From an uncultured Clostridia bacterium (lineage in GTDB: Bacteria > Bacillota > Clostridia > Saccharofermentanales > Saccharofermentanaceae), in the NCBI GenBank assembly GCA_946405115.1, contig CAMJGB010000132.1, positions 1 through 5,454 on the forward strand: a stretch of 5,454 nucleotides of DNA, read 5' to 3'. The translations under genes were made by a program, and so were the position numbers. A model generated the notes under the pieces. That model was not told where the DNA came from and ran no database searches. It saw only the letters and a list, made by a program, of their open reading frames with translations. This document shows positions 1 through 5,454 of this stretch, in pieces (position 1 is the first letter of the stretch; each line of letters opens with the position of its first letter).

Positions 1-402
1 ATCAAGAAAGTTTCCGGCATTAAGTGAAAGCGCATAGAAAGCGTAGATGGCAAGTTCATAAGTATCCTTTGCATTCTCGCTTTGCATTACAGACCAGCTT
101 AAGCACTCTGAAATGTGGCCTGCAACAGCCATAGCTTCAAGGCTGTCCATGATGCCTGTGTTACCTGATATCACATTGCCTTCTTTAAGATAATAGAATC
201 CGTGACTTACCGTTACTACGAAGTCGCAGTACGAAAACGGCAATGAAGCGAATGAATTCTTGGATGATTTGCCGGAGACACCCTTAACACATATGTTAAC
301 GATACCCCGGTCTCTTGTAAGAACCTGAATTATGCGGTCTTTCTCTTTAAACTCGGAGGTTTTCAGTATGATCCCTTTGAACGTCTCGGGATCAGAGGGC
401 AT
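1..402 (-). CDS. recO: DNA repair protein RecO, N-terminal part (cut by window edge)
   Basis: RecO is a cytoplasmic recombination mediator that helps load RecA onto SSB-coated single-stranded DNA in the RecFOR pathway and anneals complementary strands. The 134 visible residues run to the window edge without a stop; family members are usually about 240-260 residues, so roughly the first half is present. The N-terminal OB-fold is recognisable: FKGIILKTSEFKEKDRI (8-24) with the typical E-x-D-R core, LTRDRGIV (28-35) and the basic KGVSGKSSK stretch (40-48), followed by the start of the helical domain. The zinc-finger cysteines would lie beyond the edge. The ATG at 402-400 is chosen because GAGG sits 6 nt upstream and the frame aligns from there. 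The gene overlaps the end of ybeY-era by 11 nt, so it is probably translationally coupled. recO following era is a common Bacillota arrangement, which supports the call. Confidence 0.9.
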   Translation of the reverse strand, partial: MPSDPETFKGIILKTSEFKEKDRIIQVLTRDRGIVNICVKGVSGKSSKNSFASLPFSYCDFVVTVSHGFYYLKEGNVISGNTGIMDSLEAMAVAGHISECLSWSVMQSENAKDTYELAIYAFYALSLNAGNFLD

Positions 403-1915
403 TATCGTCCTCGCTTCTGAATCCATAGCTTCGTAAGAGAGTATCGTTATTCTTCCAATCCTCTCTAACCTTTACATAAAGCTCAAGGAAGACCTTACAG
501 CCGACAAGTCTCTCGATATTGATTCTTGCCGAAGTACCGATACGCTTGATCATCTGACCGTTCTTACCGATGATGATGGCCTTGTGAGTATCCTTCTCGC
601 AGATAATCGTTGCCTTGATTACAACGCACTTACGGTCGTACTCATCCTTCGCAGTATCATCATACTTATCTTCGAAAGAATCGATCTCTACAGCAGTACC
701 GTGAGGAATCTCCTGATCAACAAAGTGCAGAATCTGCTCTCTTATAAGCTCAGCAGAGATGGTTCTCTCAGACTGGTCAGTCATATACTCGGAATCAAAG
801 AGCCTCGGTCCTTCAGGAAGAAGATCTGAAAGTATCTTAAGAAGCACATCGATGTTATCTCCGGTCTTAGCAGAGATAGGTACGATGTCAACATAATCAT
901 AAAGTTCTGAGTAAGAACCGATTATCGGAAGAAGACTTTCCTTACTTACGTCATCTGACTTATTTACTGCAAGAACAACCCTTTTGTTATTCTCCTTACA
1001 AAGCTCGAGAAGCTTCTTCTCAACAGCACCGGGCTTTGAGAATCTGCCGTCTACGATAAACAACACGGCATCAGCATTCTTCGCACTTGCAAAGCTGTTG
1101 CCGACCATGATCTTACCAAGCTTATTACTGGGGTTATGTACACCCGGAGTATCCGTGAAGATGATCTGTGTATCATCAGTGTTATAGATTGATCTGATAT
1201 TAGTTCTCGTGGTTTGAGGCTTATGCGATACGATAGCAACCTTCATGCCCGTGATGTAGTTAATGAAGGTGGACTTACCAACATTAGGACGACCGAGAAT
1301 GGAAATGTATCCGCAGTGCTTTGCCATGGATCCTGCAGGATAAGCAATGTTGTCATCCTTATGATCCGTAAGCTCGCTTTCCTCATCACCGATTGCAAGA
1401 CCGATGTCACTCATCATTTCTTTTTGTGCTGCGATCATCTTCTTCTCGTCCTGCTTTTCGATGTGGTCGTAGCCTACAAGGTGGAGCAATGAGTGTGCCG
1501 TGAGAAAAGCCACCTCGCGCTCGATGCTGTGTCCGTACTTATCGGCGTTGTTATAAGCCTCATCGGGATTAATGAGGATGTCGCCGAGATTAAGGATGCG
1601 GTTGCCGTCCTCATCAAGCTCGAAGTCGATCTCGGAAGTTTTATCGAGAAGCTTACCGTTCTTCATATCAAGTATCGGGAAAGAAAGAACATCGGTAGTC
1701 TTATCGATGTTACGTGTTTCCCTGTTAGTCTCATGCATCTCATCAGAGCCGATGAAAGTAAGCGTAGCATATGCGTCTTCCATTACCTTGAGAGGGATAT
1801 CAGAAGCGTATCCTCTTGCCTCGAAGGAATCTGCAAGCTTGTCAATATATGCCTTCCAAGACTCAACCTTAGAGTCTTCAAGTCCTGTGCAATCGTTAAT
1901 TATCTCTATTCTCAT
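392..1915 (-). CDS. ybeY-era: YbeY-Era fusion: rRNA maturation endoribonuclease joined to 16S rRNA-binding GTPase
   Basis: One uninterrupted 507-residue frame holds two normally separate ribosome-assembly proteins. Residues 1-172 are YbeY: TDVLSFP (74-80), LGDI (110-113), the metal-binding H-x3-H-x5-H motif HSLLHLVGYDH (141-151) and R68, which aligns with the conserved arginine of the family. Residues 173-196 form a charged, probably flexible linker. Residues 197-507 are full-length Era: G1 GRPNVGKS (208-215), G2/switch region KPQTTRTN (232-239), G3 DTPG (255-258), G4 NKSD (318-321), G5 SAK (348-350), then a KH domain with GKNG (450-453; GKGG is commoner). YbeY is a zinc endoribonuclease implicated in 16S 3'-end maturation; the Era KH domain binds that same 3' end, so the pairing makes functional sense. 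All key residues are intact, so both halves should be active. The start overlaps the pgpH stop as ATGA. Met197 could be an internal start for Era alone, but its ribosome binding site is poor. Confidence 0.93.
   Translation of the reverse strand: MRIEIINDCTGLEDSKVESWKAYIDKLADSFEARGYASDIPLKVMEDAYATLTFIGSDEMHETNRETRNIDKTTDVLSFPILDMKNGKLLDKTSEIDFELDEDGNRILNLGDILINPDEAYNNADKYGHSIEREVAFLTAHSLLHLVGYDHIEKQDEKKMIAAQKEMMSDIGLAIGDEESELTDHKDDNIAYPAGSMAKHCGYISILGRPNVGKSTFINYITGMKVAIVSHKPQTTRTNIRSIYNTDDTQIIFTDTPGVHNPSNKLGKIMVGNSFASAKNADAVLFIVDGRFSKPGAVEKKLLELCKENNKRVVLAVNKSDDVSKESLLPIIGSYSELYDYVDIVPISAKTGDNIDVLLKILSDLLPEGPRLFDSEYMTDQSERTISAELIREQILHFVDQEIPHGTAVEIDSFEDKYDDTAKDEYDRKCVVIKATIICEKDTHKAIIIGKNGQMIKRIGTSARINIERLVGCKVFLELYVKVREDWKNNDTLLRSYGFRSEDDNAL
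409..412 (-). promoter_or_regulatory. Ribosome binding site of recO
   Basis: GAGG lies 6 nt before the recO ATG at 402-400, inside the last codons of the era part. It is the best-placed Shine-Dalgarno sequence in the window and fixes the recO start, which overlaps the preceding gene by 11 nt. Confidence 0.65.
1330..1341. repeat. 12-bp perfect palindrome at the YbeY-Era junction
   Basis: The 12 bases ATCCTGCAGGAT read the same on both strands. They sit immediately before the codon for Met197 (1327-1325), the natural start of the Era half. In RNA they could form a 4-bp AUCC/GGAU stem with a UGCA loop. The adjoining bases add two more overlapping six-base palindromes (GGATCC at 1328-1333, CCATGG at 1324-1329). 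The sequence is in frame and codes for linker residues around PAGS. It may be a relic of an old intergenic start region, or chance. Confidence 0.5.
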
Positions 1916-3963
1916 TTAGGATATGCGATCCTTTCGTGAAGTGTTCCTGCGTAAACCTGCTTAAAGGAAGCGACGATCTTCTCGAGATCATCGAAAGAAA
2001 GACCGGAATTAATGAGCTGATCCTGGTCGATCTTATCCTTGATAAGTCTTCTTACAAGCTTCTCTATCTCTTCTACGTCGCTAAGCTTATTGGAACGTAT
2101 TGCAGCTTCTGCTGTATCCGCGATCATGACAACTGCGGATTCCTTGGAACTCGGAATTCTGCCCTGATACTTGAACTCGTTGATATCAGGTGCAGGAAGG
2201 CCCTGCTCCTCAGCTTCCTTACAAGCTTTGTAGTAGAAATAACCGGGATAAGTAGTACCGTGATGCTCCTCAATGATCCTTACAAAAGACTCAGGAAGAT
2301 GGTGCTTTCTTGCAAGCTTAACTCCGTCTCTTGTATGTGCAGTAATGATGCTTACGCTCTCCATAACGGGAAGATCATTATGAGGATTATAGCCGTCAGC
2401 CTGGTTCTCCGTGAAGAAGTTAGGATTCTCAAGCTTACCTATGTCATGGAAGTAACTTACAACTCGGCAGAACAATGAATCTGCACCGATGGCATCCGCA
2501 GCAGCATCGGCAAGGGATGCGACCATCATGGAATGGCTGTATGTACCGGGAGCTTCAAGGAACAATCTCTTAAGCAAAGGATTGCCGGGCTGTGAAAGCT
2601 CGATGAGCTTAACAGGTGATACTACCTTTGATACAAGCTCAACAAGAGGCATGACACCGATAGCCATGATGATGGAAAGCACTGCTGATACACCGGTCCA
2701 TACACTGGTCTCGATATAACCCTGCAGTGATACTGCGAAAATGGCGTTATAGCTTATTACAGAGAGCACGCATGCAAGTGCCGGAAATATGATGAGGCCA
2801 GCGCTTGTATACGAACGGTTCTTCTTACCTGCAATAGAACCTGTAATTACGATACCTACTACGGATACGAAGATGTACTCGGAGTCGAAGTTATAAAGAG
2901 GCCACATCATCAAAGTCTCAATGATGGAAAGAATGATACCGTCACGTGTGCCAAGATACGTCGAGACGATGGACGTAAAGAACAGCGTAACTATTATCAA
3001 AGCAGAGAATTCAGAAAGATATACTGATGCGAGAATCGGAATGATGAAGGTAATGATTACCATATAGAAGATTCTCATATCAGGGAATCTGTCGGATTCC
3101 TTACGCACGAAGTAAACTACGGCTACTATCGACAGGATAATGATATAAGCAGCTATTCTTCCAAGGATAAGAAGGTCAGTTGTATCGCTTCTTACAAGCT
3201 CGAGGTCTACAAGGCACTGATACATATGCTCAGTAACAACGTCACCGGAAGAAATGATCTTAGTTCCCTTATCAACCGTGATAGGCGCATTGATGGCAGT
3301 AAGATATGCGTTCTCTCCCGCTTCATCTGTCGCATCGCTGTCGAATACGGAGTTAGGTGTAAGAAGGCATGAGAGCACATTCCTGATAGCTTCGGAATAT
3401 GATGCGAACTCAGCATAGTTCTCACAGAAACTGTCTATCCTTGAATCGATGGCAAGATTAAGAAGATCCGAATTAACATTATCGATCATAATGATCTCAG
3501 CCATCGAGATTGACTTATCTTCGATGAAGTTAAACGATGAAAGAGACATCGTGATGAATGTATCTATCGTCTCATCAGAAGGTACATTGGTAAATTCAGA
3601 TGCGAGCTGAGCATGCATCTGAGCAAGAGTCTGCTCCCAGTCATCTGCGATAACGCCGTACATGTTAAGTCTGTGGTATCTTGCTTCACGAACGATAGAA
3701 TAGAACAGCTCGACATTAGTGATGCTCTGCTCTGAAAGTTCCTCAGAACGGATAAAGATCGGGCTTACGGAATTTCTTGCGATTACAGCTTCATACTCGG
3801 TCTGATAAGTATCGATAAAGCTTCTCTGCGCATAGATATCACGGTTGGCAACTGAACCTACAGAGAGGTCATAACTGATCGGTCTATATCCGTAGAATAC
3901 AAGAAGAACGACTATGACAACACTGAGGATAGTTACAAAGATCTGCTGAAATGACTTATTCAT
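1912..3963 (-). CDS. pgpH: PgpH/YqfF-type 7TM-HD cyclic-di-AMP phosphodiesterase
   Basis: This membrane enzyme is expected to hydrolyse the second messenger c-di-AMP to pApA, as known for Listeria PgpH. The 683 residues are close to the usual length of about 700. Domains in order: a membrane anchor (about 8-25); a large extracytoplasmic 7TMR-HDED domain (about 27-262) with the typical closing segment [14 protein letters not shown] (230-243); seven membrane helices between about 263 and 440; and a cytoplasmic HD domain (about 455-680). The metal-binding set is complete: H477 in YSHSMM, H506-D507 in FHDIGK, H543 in TAHTRDG, H567-H568 in EEHHGT and D616 in IADTAEA. The start at 3963 overlaps the phoH stop by 8 nt; nearby Shine-Dalgarno matches are distant (AGG 10 nt and GAGGGA 14 nt away), so translation probably relies on coupling. 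The stop overlaps the ybeY-era start by 4 nt. Intact catalytic residues argue for an active enzyme; the substrate is inferred from the family. Confidence 0.93.
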   Translation of the reverse strand: MNKSFQQIFVTILSVVIVVLLVFYGYRPISYDLSVGSVANRDIYAQRSFIDTYQTEYEAVIARNSVSPIFIRSEELSEQSITNVELFYSIVREARYHRLNMYGVIADDWEQTLAQMHAQLASEFTNVPSDETIDTFITMSLSSFNFIEDKSISMAEIIMIDNVNSDLLNLAIDSRIDSFCENYAEFASYSEAIRNVLSCLLTPNSVFDSDATDEAGENAYLTAINAPITVDKGTKIISSGDVVTEHMYQCLVDLELVRSDTTDLLILGRIAAYIIILSIVAVVYFVRKESDRFPDMRIFYMVIITFIIPILASVYLSEFSALIIVTLFFTSIVSTYLGTRDGIILSIIETLMMWPLYNFDSEYIFVSVVGIVITGSIAGKKNRSYTSAGLIIFPALACVLSVISYNAIFAVSLQGYIETSVWTGVSAVLSIIMAIGVMPLVELVSKVVSPVKLIELSQPGNPLLKRLFLEAPGTYSHSMMVASLADAAADAIGADSLFCRVVSYFHDIGKLENPNFFTENQADGYNPHNDLPVMESVSIITAHTRDGVKLARKHHLPESFVRIIEEHHGTTYPGYFYYKACKEAEEQGLPAPDINEFKYQGRIPSSKESAVVMIADTAEAAIRSNKLSDVEEIEKLVRRLIKDKIDQDQLINSGLSFDDLEKIVASFKQVYAGTLHERIAYPK
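1916..1934 (-). promoter_or_regulatory. Start region of ybeY-era: distant AAGGA within a small hairpin
   Basis: The only Shine-Dalgarno-like sequence before the ATG at 1915-1913 is AAGGA (1933-1929), 13 nt away, which is longer than ideal. It overlaps a 5-bp inverted repeat, AGGAT (1932-1928) and ATCCT (1922-1918), separated by CGCAT. The hairpin would hide the site until a ribosome finishing pgpH opens it, which fits coupling through the ATGA overlap. The stem is short and lies in pgpH coding sequence, so it could be chance. Confidence 0.35.
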
Positions 3964-4816
3964 ACAAATTCAACCTGTCCCTCTCTTCATAAGCCGCTAC
4001 AATCTTTCTTACGAGCGGATTCCTGACAATATCTTCATTCTCAAGCGATACGATGCTTATGCCTTCGATCTTCTCAAGTACGCTTATCGAATCTGCAAGA
4101 CCGCTCTTCATGCCTCTGGGAAGATCGATCTGAGTAAAGTCTCCGCACACACACGCCTTGCAGTTAAGACCAAGTCTTGTAAGGAACATCTTCATCTGCT
4201 CGCATGTAGTATTCTGCGCCTCATCAAGAAGGACAAAAGCATCATCAAGATTACGTCCTCTCATGAAGGCTAACGGGGACACTTCGATAAGCCCCTTCTC
4301 GTAATACCTCTCGAAAAGCTCGGGTCCTAAGAGCACTTCCAAAGCATCGTAGATAGGCCTCATGTAAGGGTTAACTTTCTCCTGTATGTCACCGGGAAGG
4401 AAACCGAGCTTCTCTCCAGCTTCAACTGCAGGTCTTGTAAGAATGATCCTTGATACTTCATGTGCACGGAACGCCTTAACAGCCATGGCAACACCTAAGA
4501 AAGTCTTACCGGATCCGGCAGGACCTGAGCAGATAACAAGTTCAGACTTGTTGATGGAATCAACATAGTACTTCTGACCGTAAGTCTTAGGCTTGATCTG
4601 ACGTCCTGAAGGTGTTGTATACAAAACCTCAAAATCAGAGGTTACGAATTCTTCAATAGCAGCCTGTGCCATATTAACGGATGCGATAGTCTCACCGGTG
4701 ATGTTTACGGAATTCTCATTGAACTCTGCGGTACAACCGTAGAATGAAGCTATGCCGTTAACATAACCGTTTATCTTGCCGTCTTTGAAAATGTCATTCT
4801 CATAAAGGCTGTTCAT
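3956..4816 (-). CDS. phoH: PhoH-family (YbeZ-like) ATPase
   Basis: PhoH-like proteins are cytoplasmic P-loop ATPases related to helicase cores. The E. coli member YbeZ is a partner of YbeY, and the gene is conserved upstream of ybeY, as here. The 286 residues show Walker A GPAGSGKT (98-105), the signature [12 protein letters not shown] (132-143), MRGRNLDD (185-192), Walker B VLLDEAQ (195-201), [11 protein letters not shown] (225-235) and the C-terminal DIVRNPLV (262-269). The N-terminal KH-like segment (about 15-65, with VNITGE) is shorter than in relatives of about 320 residues, but no earlier start is possible because a TGA lies two codons upstream in frame. DIVRNPLV has N where most homologues I know have H. 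No ordinary Shine-Dalgarno sequence precedes the ATG; see the separate regulatory entry. The gene starts 17 nt after the pseudouridine synthase and overlaps pgpH by 8 nt. RNA-linked ATPase activity is inferred from the family. Confidence 0.93.
   Translation of the reverse strand: MNSLYENDIFKDGKINGYVNGIASFYGCTAEFNENSVNITGETIASVNMAQAAIEEFVTSDFEVLYTTPSGRQIKPKTYGQKYYVDSINKSELVICSGPAGSGKTFLGVAMAVKAFRAHEVSRIILTRPAVEAGEKLGFLPGDIQEKVNPYMRPIYDALEVLLGPELFERYYEKGLIEVSPLAFMRGRNLDDAFVLLDEAQNTTCEQMKMFLTRLGLNCKACVCGDFTQIDLPRGMKSGLADSISVLEKIEGISIVSLENEDIVRNPLVRKIVAAYEERDRLNLYE
3974..3983 (-). promoter_or_regulatory. Weak, distant ribosome binding site of pgpH
   Basis: The purine-rich sequence GAGGGACAGG precedes the pgpH ATG (3963-3961), ending 10 nt before it; the better match, GAGGGA, is 14 nt away. 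This is looser than an ordinary site. Together with the 8-nt overlap with phoH it suggests re-initiation by ribosomes ending phoH. Confidence 0.35.
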
Positions 4817-4854
4817 AAGTCAATTTTAACACATTAAAGAGGTGTTAACCCCTT
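4817..4854 (-). promoter_or_regulatory. Possible hairpin-bridged ribosome binding site of phoH
   Basis: No Shine-Dalgarno sequence lies at normal distance from the phoH ATG (4816-4814). In RNA order the region holds AAGGGG (4854-4849), then UUAACAC (4848-4842), a 9-nt loop (4841-4833) that contains the UAA stop of the upstream gene, GUGUUAA (4832-4826), and a 9-nt spacer AAUUGACUU before AUG. The two arms are a perfect 7-bp inverted repeat. If folded, the hairpin would bring AAGGGG to an effective 9 nt from the start. The pairing is visible; the function is inference. There is no U-run after the stem, so it does not look like a terminator. Confidence 0.4.
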
Positions 4855-5454
4855 GAGCAGATTCTCGTAGTATTCGGGAAGTTCTGTCTCGAAGTACAAC
4901 TCTTCTCCTGTTCTCGGATGTATAAACTTAATGGACTTGCTGTGAAGGCACTGACCTTCAAGTCCGTAGTGATTTCTCTTGGGAGCATAAACGGGATCGC
5001 CAAACACGGGATGACCGATATAAGTCATATGTGCTCTGATCTGGTGAGTTCTTCCTGTCTCAAGCTTAACCACAAGATCGGTTCCCTCTCTGTATCTGCC
5101 CACAACTTCAAAGTGTGTGATCGAAGGCTTACCGTCAGTTACGACTGTCATTTTACGTCTGTCCTTATTGGATCTTCCGATGGGAGCATCAATAGTGCCC
5201 TTATCCTCGGAGATGACACCGTAGACTATCGTCCTGTAAGTTCTCTCGATCTCATGTCTGCTTAACATATCGGAGATTGCAATGTGCATCTCGTTGTTCT
5301 TAACAGCCATCATTACACCTGATGTGTCCTTATCGATTCTGTGAACGATACCGGGTCTTATAACGCCGTTTATATCAGACAGATTACCCTCGCAATGAGA
5401 GAGCAATGCATTAACCAAAGTCTGGTCATGATGGCCTGCACCGGGATGAACTAC
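4834..5454 (-). CDS. rluD: RluA/RluD-family pseudouridine synthase, C-terminal part (cut by window edge)
   Basis: This enzyme converts specific uridines of ribosomal RNA (23S in the RluD group) to pseudouridine in the cytoplasm. The 206 visible residues are open to the window edge; family members are about 300 residues, so the N-terminal S4 RNA-binding domain and first part of the catalytic domain are outside. The visible part begins with VVHPGAGHHDQTLVNALL, typical of the RluD/YlyB subgroup. It continues with RPGIVHRIDKDTSG, where the aspartate of HRID (residue 41 of the visible part) is the catalytic nucleophile, then GRTHQIRAHM and GHPVFGDPVYAP. TTG at 5418 is not the start, because conserved sequence continues upstream. 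The stop lies 17 nt before phoH, suggesting one transcript. The B. subtilis RluD-like gene ylyB sits elsewhere, next to lspA, so this position is less usual. The exact target uridines cannot be told from sequence; the family call is firm, the RluD symbol less so. Confidence 0.87.
   Translation of the reverse strand, partial: VVHPGAGHHDQTLVNALLSHCEGNLSDINGVIRPGIVHRIDKDTSGVMMAVKNNEMHIAISDMLSRHEIERTYRTIVYGVISEDKGTIDAPIGRSNKDRRKMTVVTDGKPSITHFEVVGRYREGTDLVVKLETGRTHQIRAHMTYIGHPVFGDPVYAPKRNHYGLEGQCLHSKSIKFIHPRTGEELYFETELPEYYENLLKGLTPL

Noticed and set aside
584..829. Short plus-strand open frames (also at 984-1187, 1214-1492, 1572-1919, 2489-2719, 4386-4568 and 4918-5265)
   Set aside because: All sit opposite conserved coding sequence and show no family resemblance.
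1325..1327. Era as a separate gene beginning at Met197
   Set aside because: No stop separates it from YbeY and the AGGA 3 nt upstream is badly spaced. It is kept only as a possible secondary start.
1493..1939. Plus-strand open frame of 148 codons
   Set aside because: It lies wholly opposite ybeY-era (and the end of pgpH). The encoded sequence resembles no family I know, whereas the minus strand encodes two clear protein families.
1936..2478. Plus-strand open frame of 180 codons opposite pgpH
   Set aside because: It is antisense to the conserved HD domain of PgpH and has no recognisable motif; it is explained as a by-product of codon use on the minus strand.
3207..3425. Minus-strand open frames in other frames (also 1051-1239)
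   Set aside because: They are nested inside pgpH and era coding sequence, out of frame, with no motif.
4800..4823. TTGACT before phoH as a -35 promoter box
   Set aside because: No acceptable -10 box lies at 16-18 bp, and the start point would fall inside phoH downstream of its only plausible start codon.
4826..4848. Inverted repeat as a transcription terminator after the pseudouridine synthase gene
   Set aside because: The 7-bp stem is rich in A and T and is followed by AATTGACTT, not a run of T. The next gene starts within 9 nt of the stem.
5416..5418. TTG at 5418 as the start of the pseudouridine synthase
   Set aside because: The frame stays open to 5454, and the upstream residues VVHPGAG are conserved family sequence, so the gene is simply cut by the window edge.
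1..5454. A novel defence, mobile or CRISPR system
   Set aside because: The window is fully occupied by five conserved housekeeping genes; no repeat array, transposase, integrase or unknown cassette is visible.

Overview
The window is a tightly packed, single-strand stretch of housekeeping genes. All five genes read on the minus strand, so transcription runs from high to low coordinates. Almost every base is coding; the only non-coding gap between genes is 17 bp (4817-4833). The gene content and order (phoH, pgpH/yqfF, ybeY, era, recO) are typical of Bacillota. The 7TM-HD protein PgpH, a moderate base composition and the sequence style suggest an anaerobic Clostridia-type organism. This placement is inferred from gene order and protein style, and no species can be named.

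In transcription order the layout is as follows. (1) 5454-4834: the C-terminal two thirds of an RluA/RluD-family 23S rRNA pseudouridine synthase, cut by the window edge. (2) 4816-3956: a PhoH-family (YbeZ-like) ATPase. (3) 3963-1912: PgpH, a membrane 7TM-HD phosphodiesterase expected to degrade c-di-AMP. (4) 1915-392: one 507-residue open frame carrying a complete YbeY endoribonuclease followed by a complete Era GTPase with its KH domain. (5) 402-1: the N-terminal part of the recombination mediator RecO, cut by the window edge. From phoH onward each gene overlaps the next, by 8, 4 and 11 nt. No terminator or convincing promoter is visible, so this looks like one translationally coupled transcript.

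The common theme is ribosome maturation: rRNA modification (Rlu), the YbeY partner ATPase (PhoH), and YbeY plus Era, which both act on the 3' end of 16S rRNA. A c-di-AMP hydrolase and a DNA-repair protein share the transcript, as is usual in this conserved cluster. The notable features are the physical fusion of YbeY to Era, with the dgkA and cdd genes that often lie between them in Bacillota absent; a possible hairpin-bridged ribosome binding site in front of phoH; and a dense palindrome exactly at the fusion junction. I see no mobile element, CRISPR array, defence system, tRNA or rRNA. Apart from the fusion and the local RNA-structure candidates, the region is ordinary.
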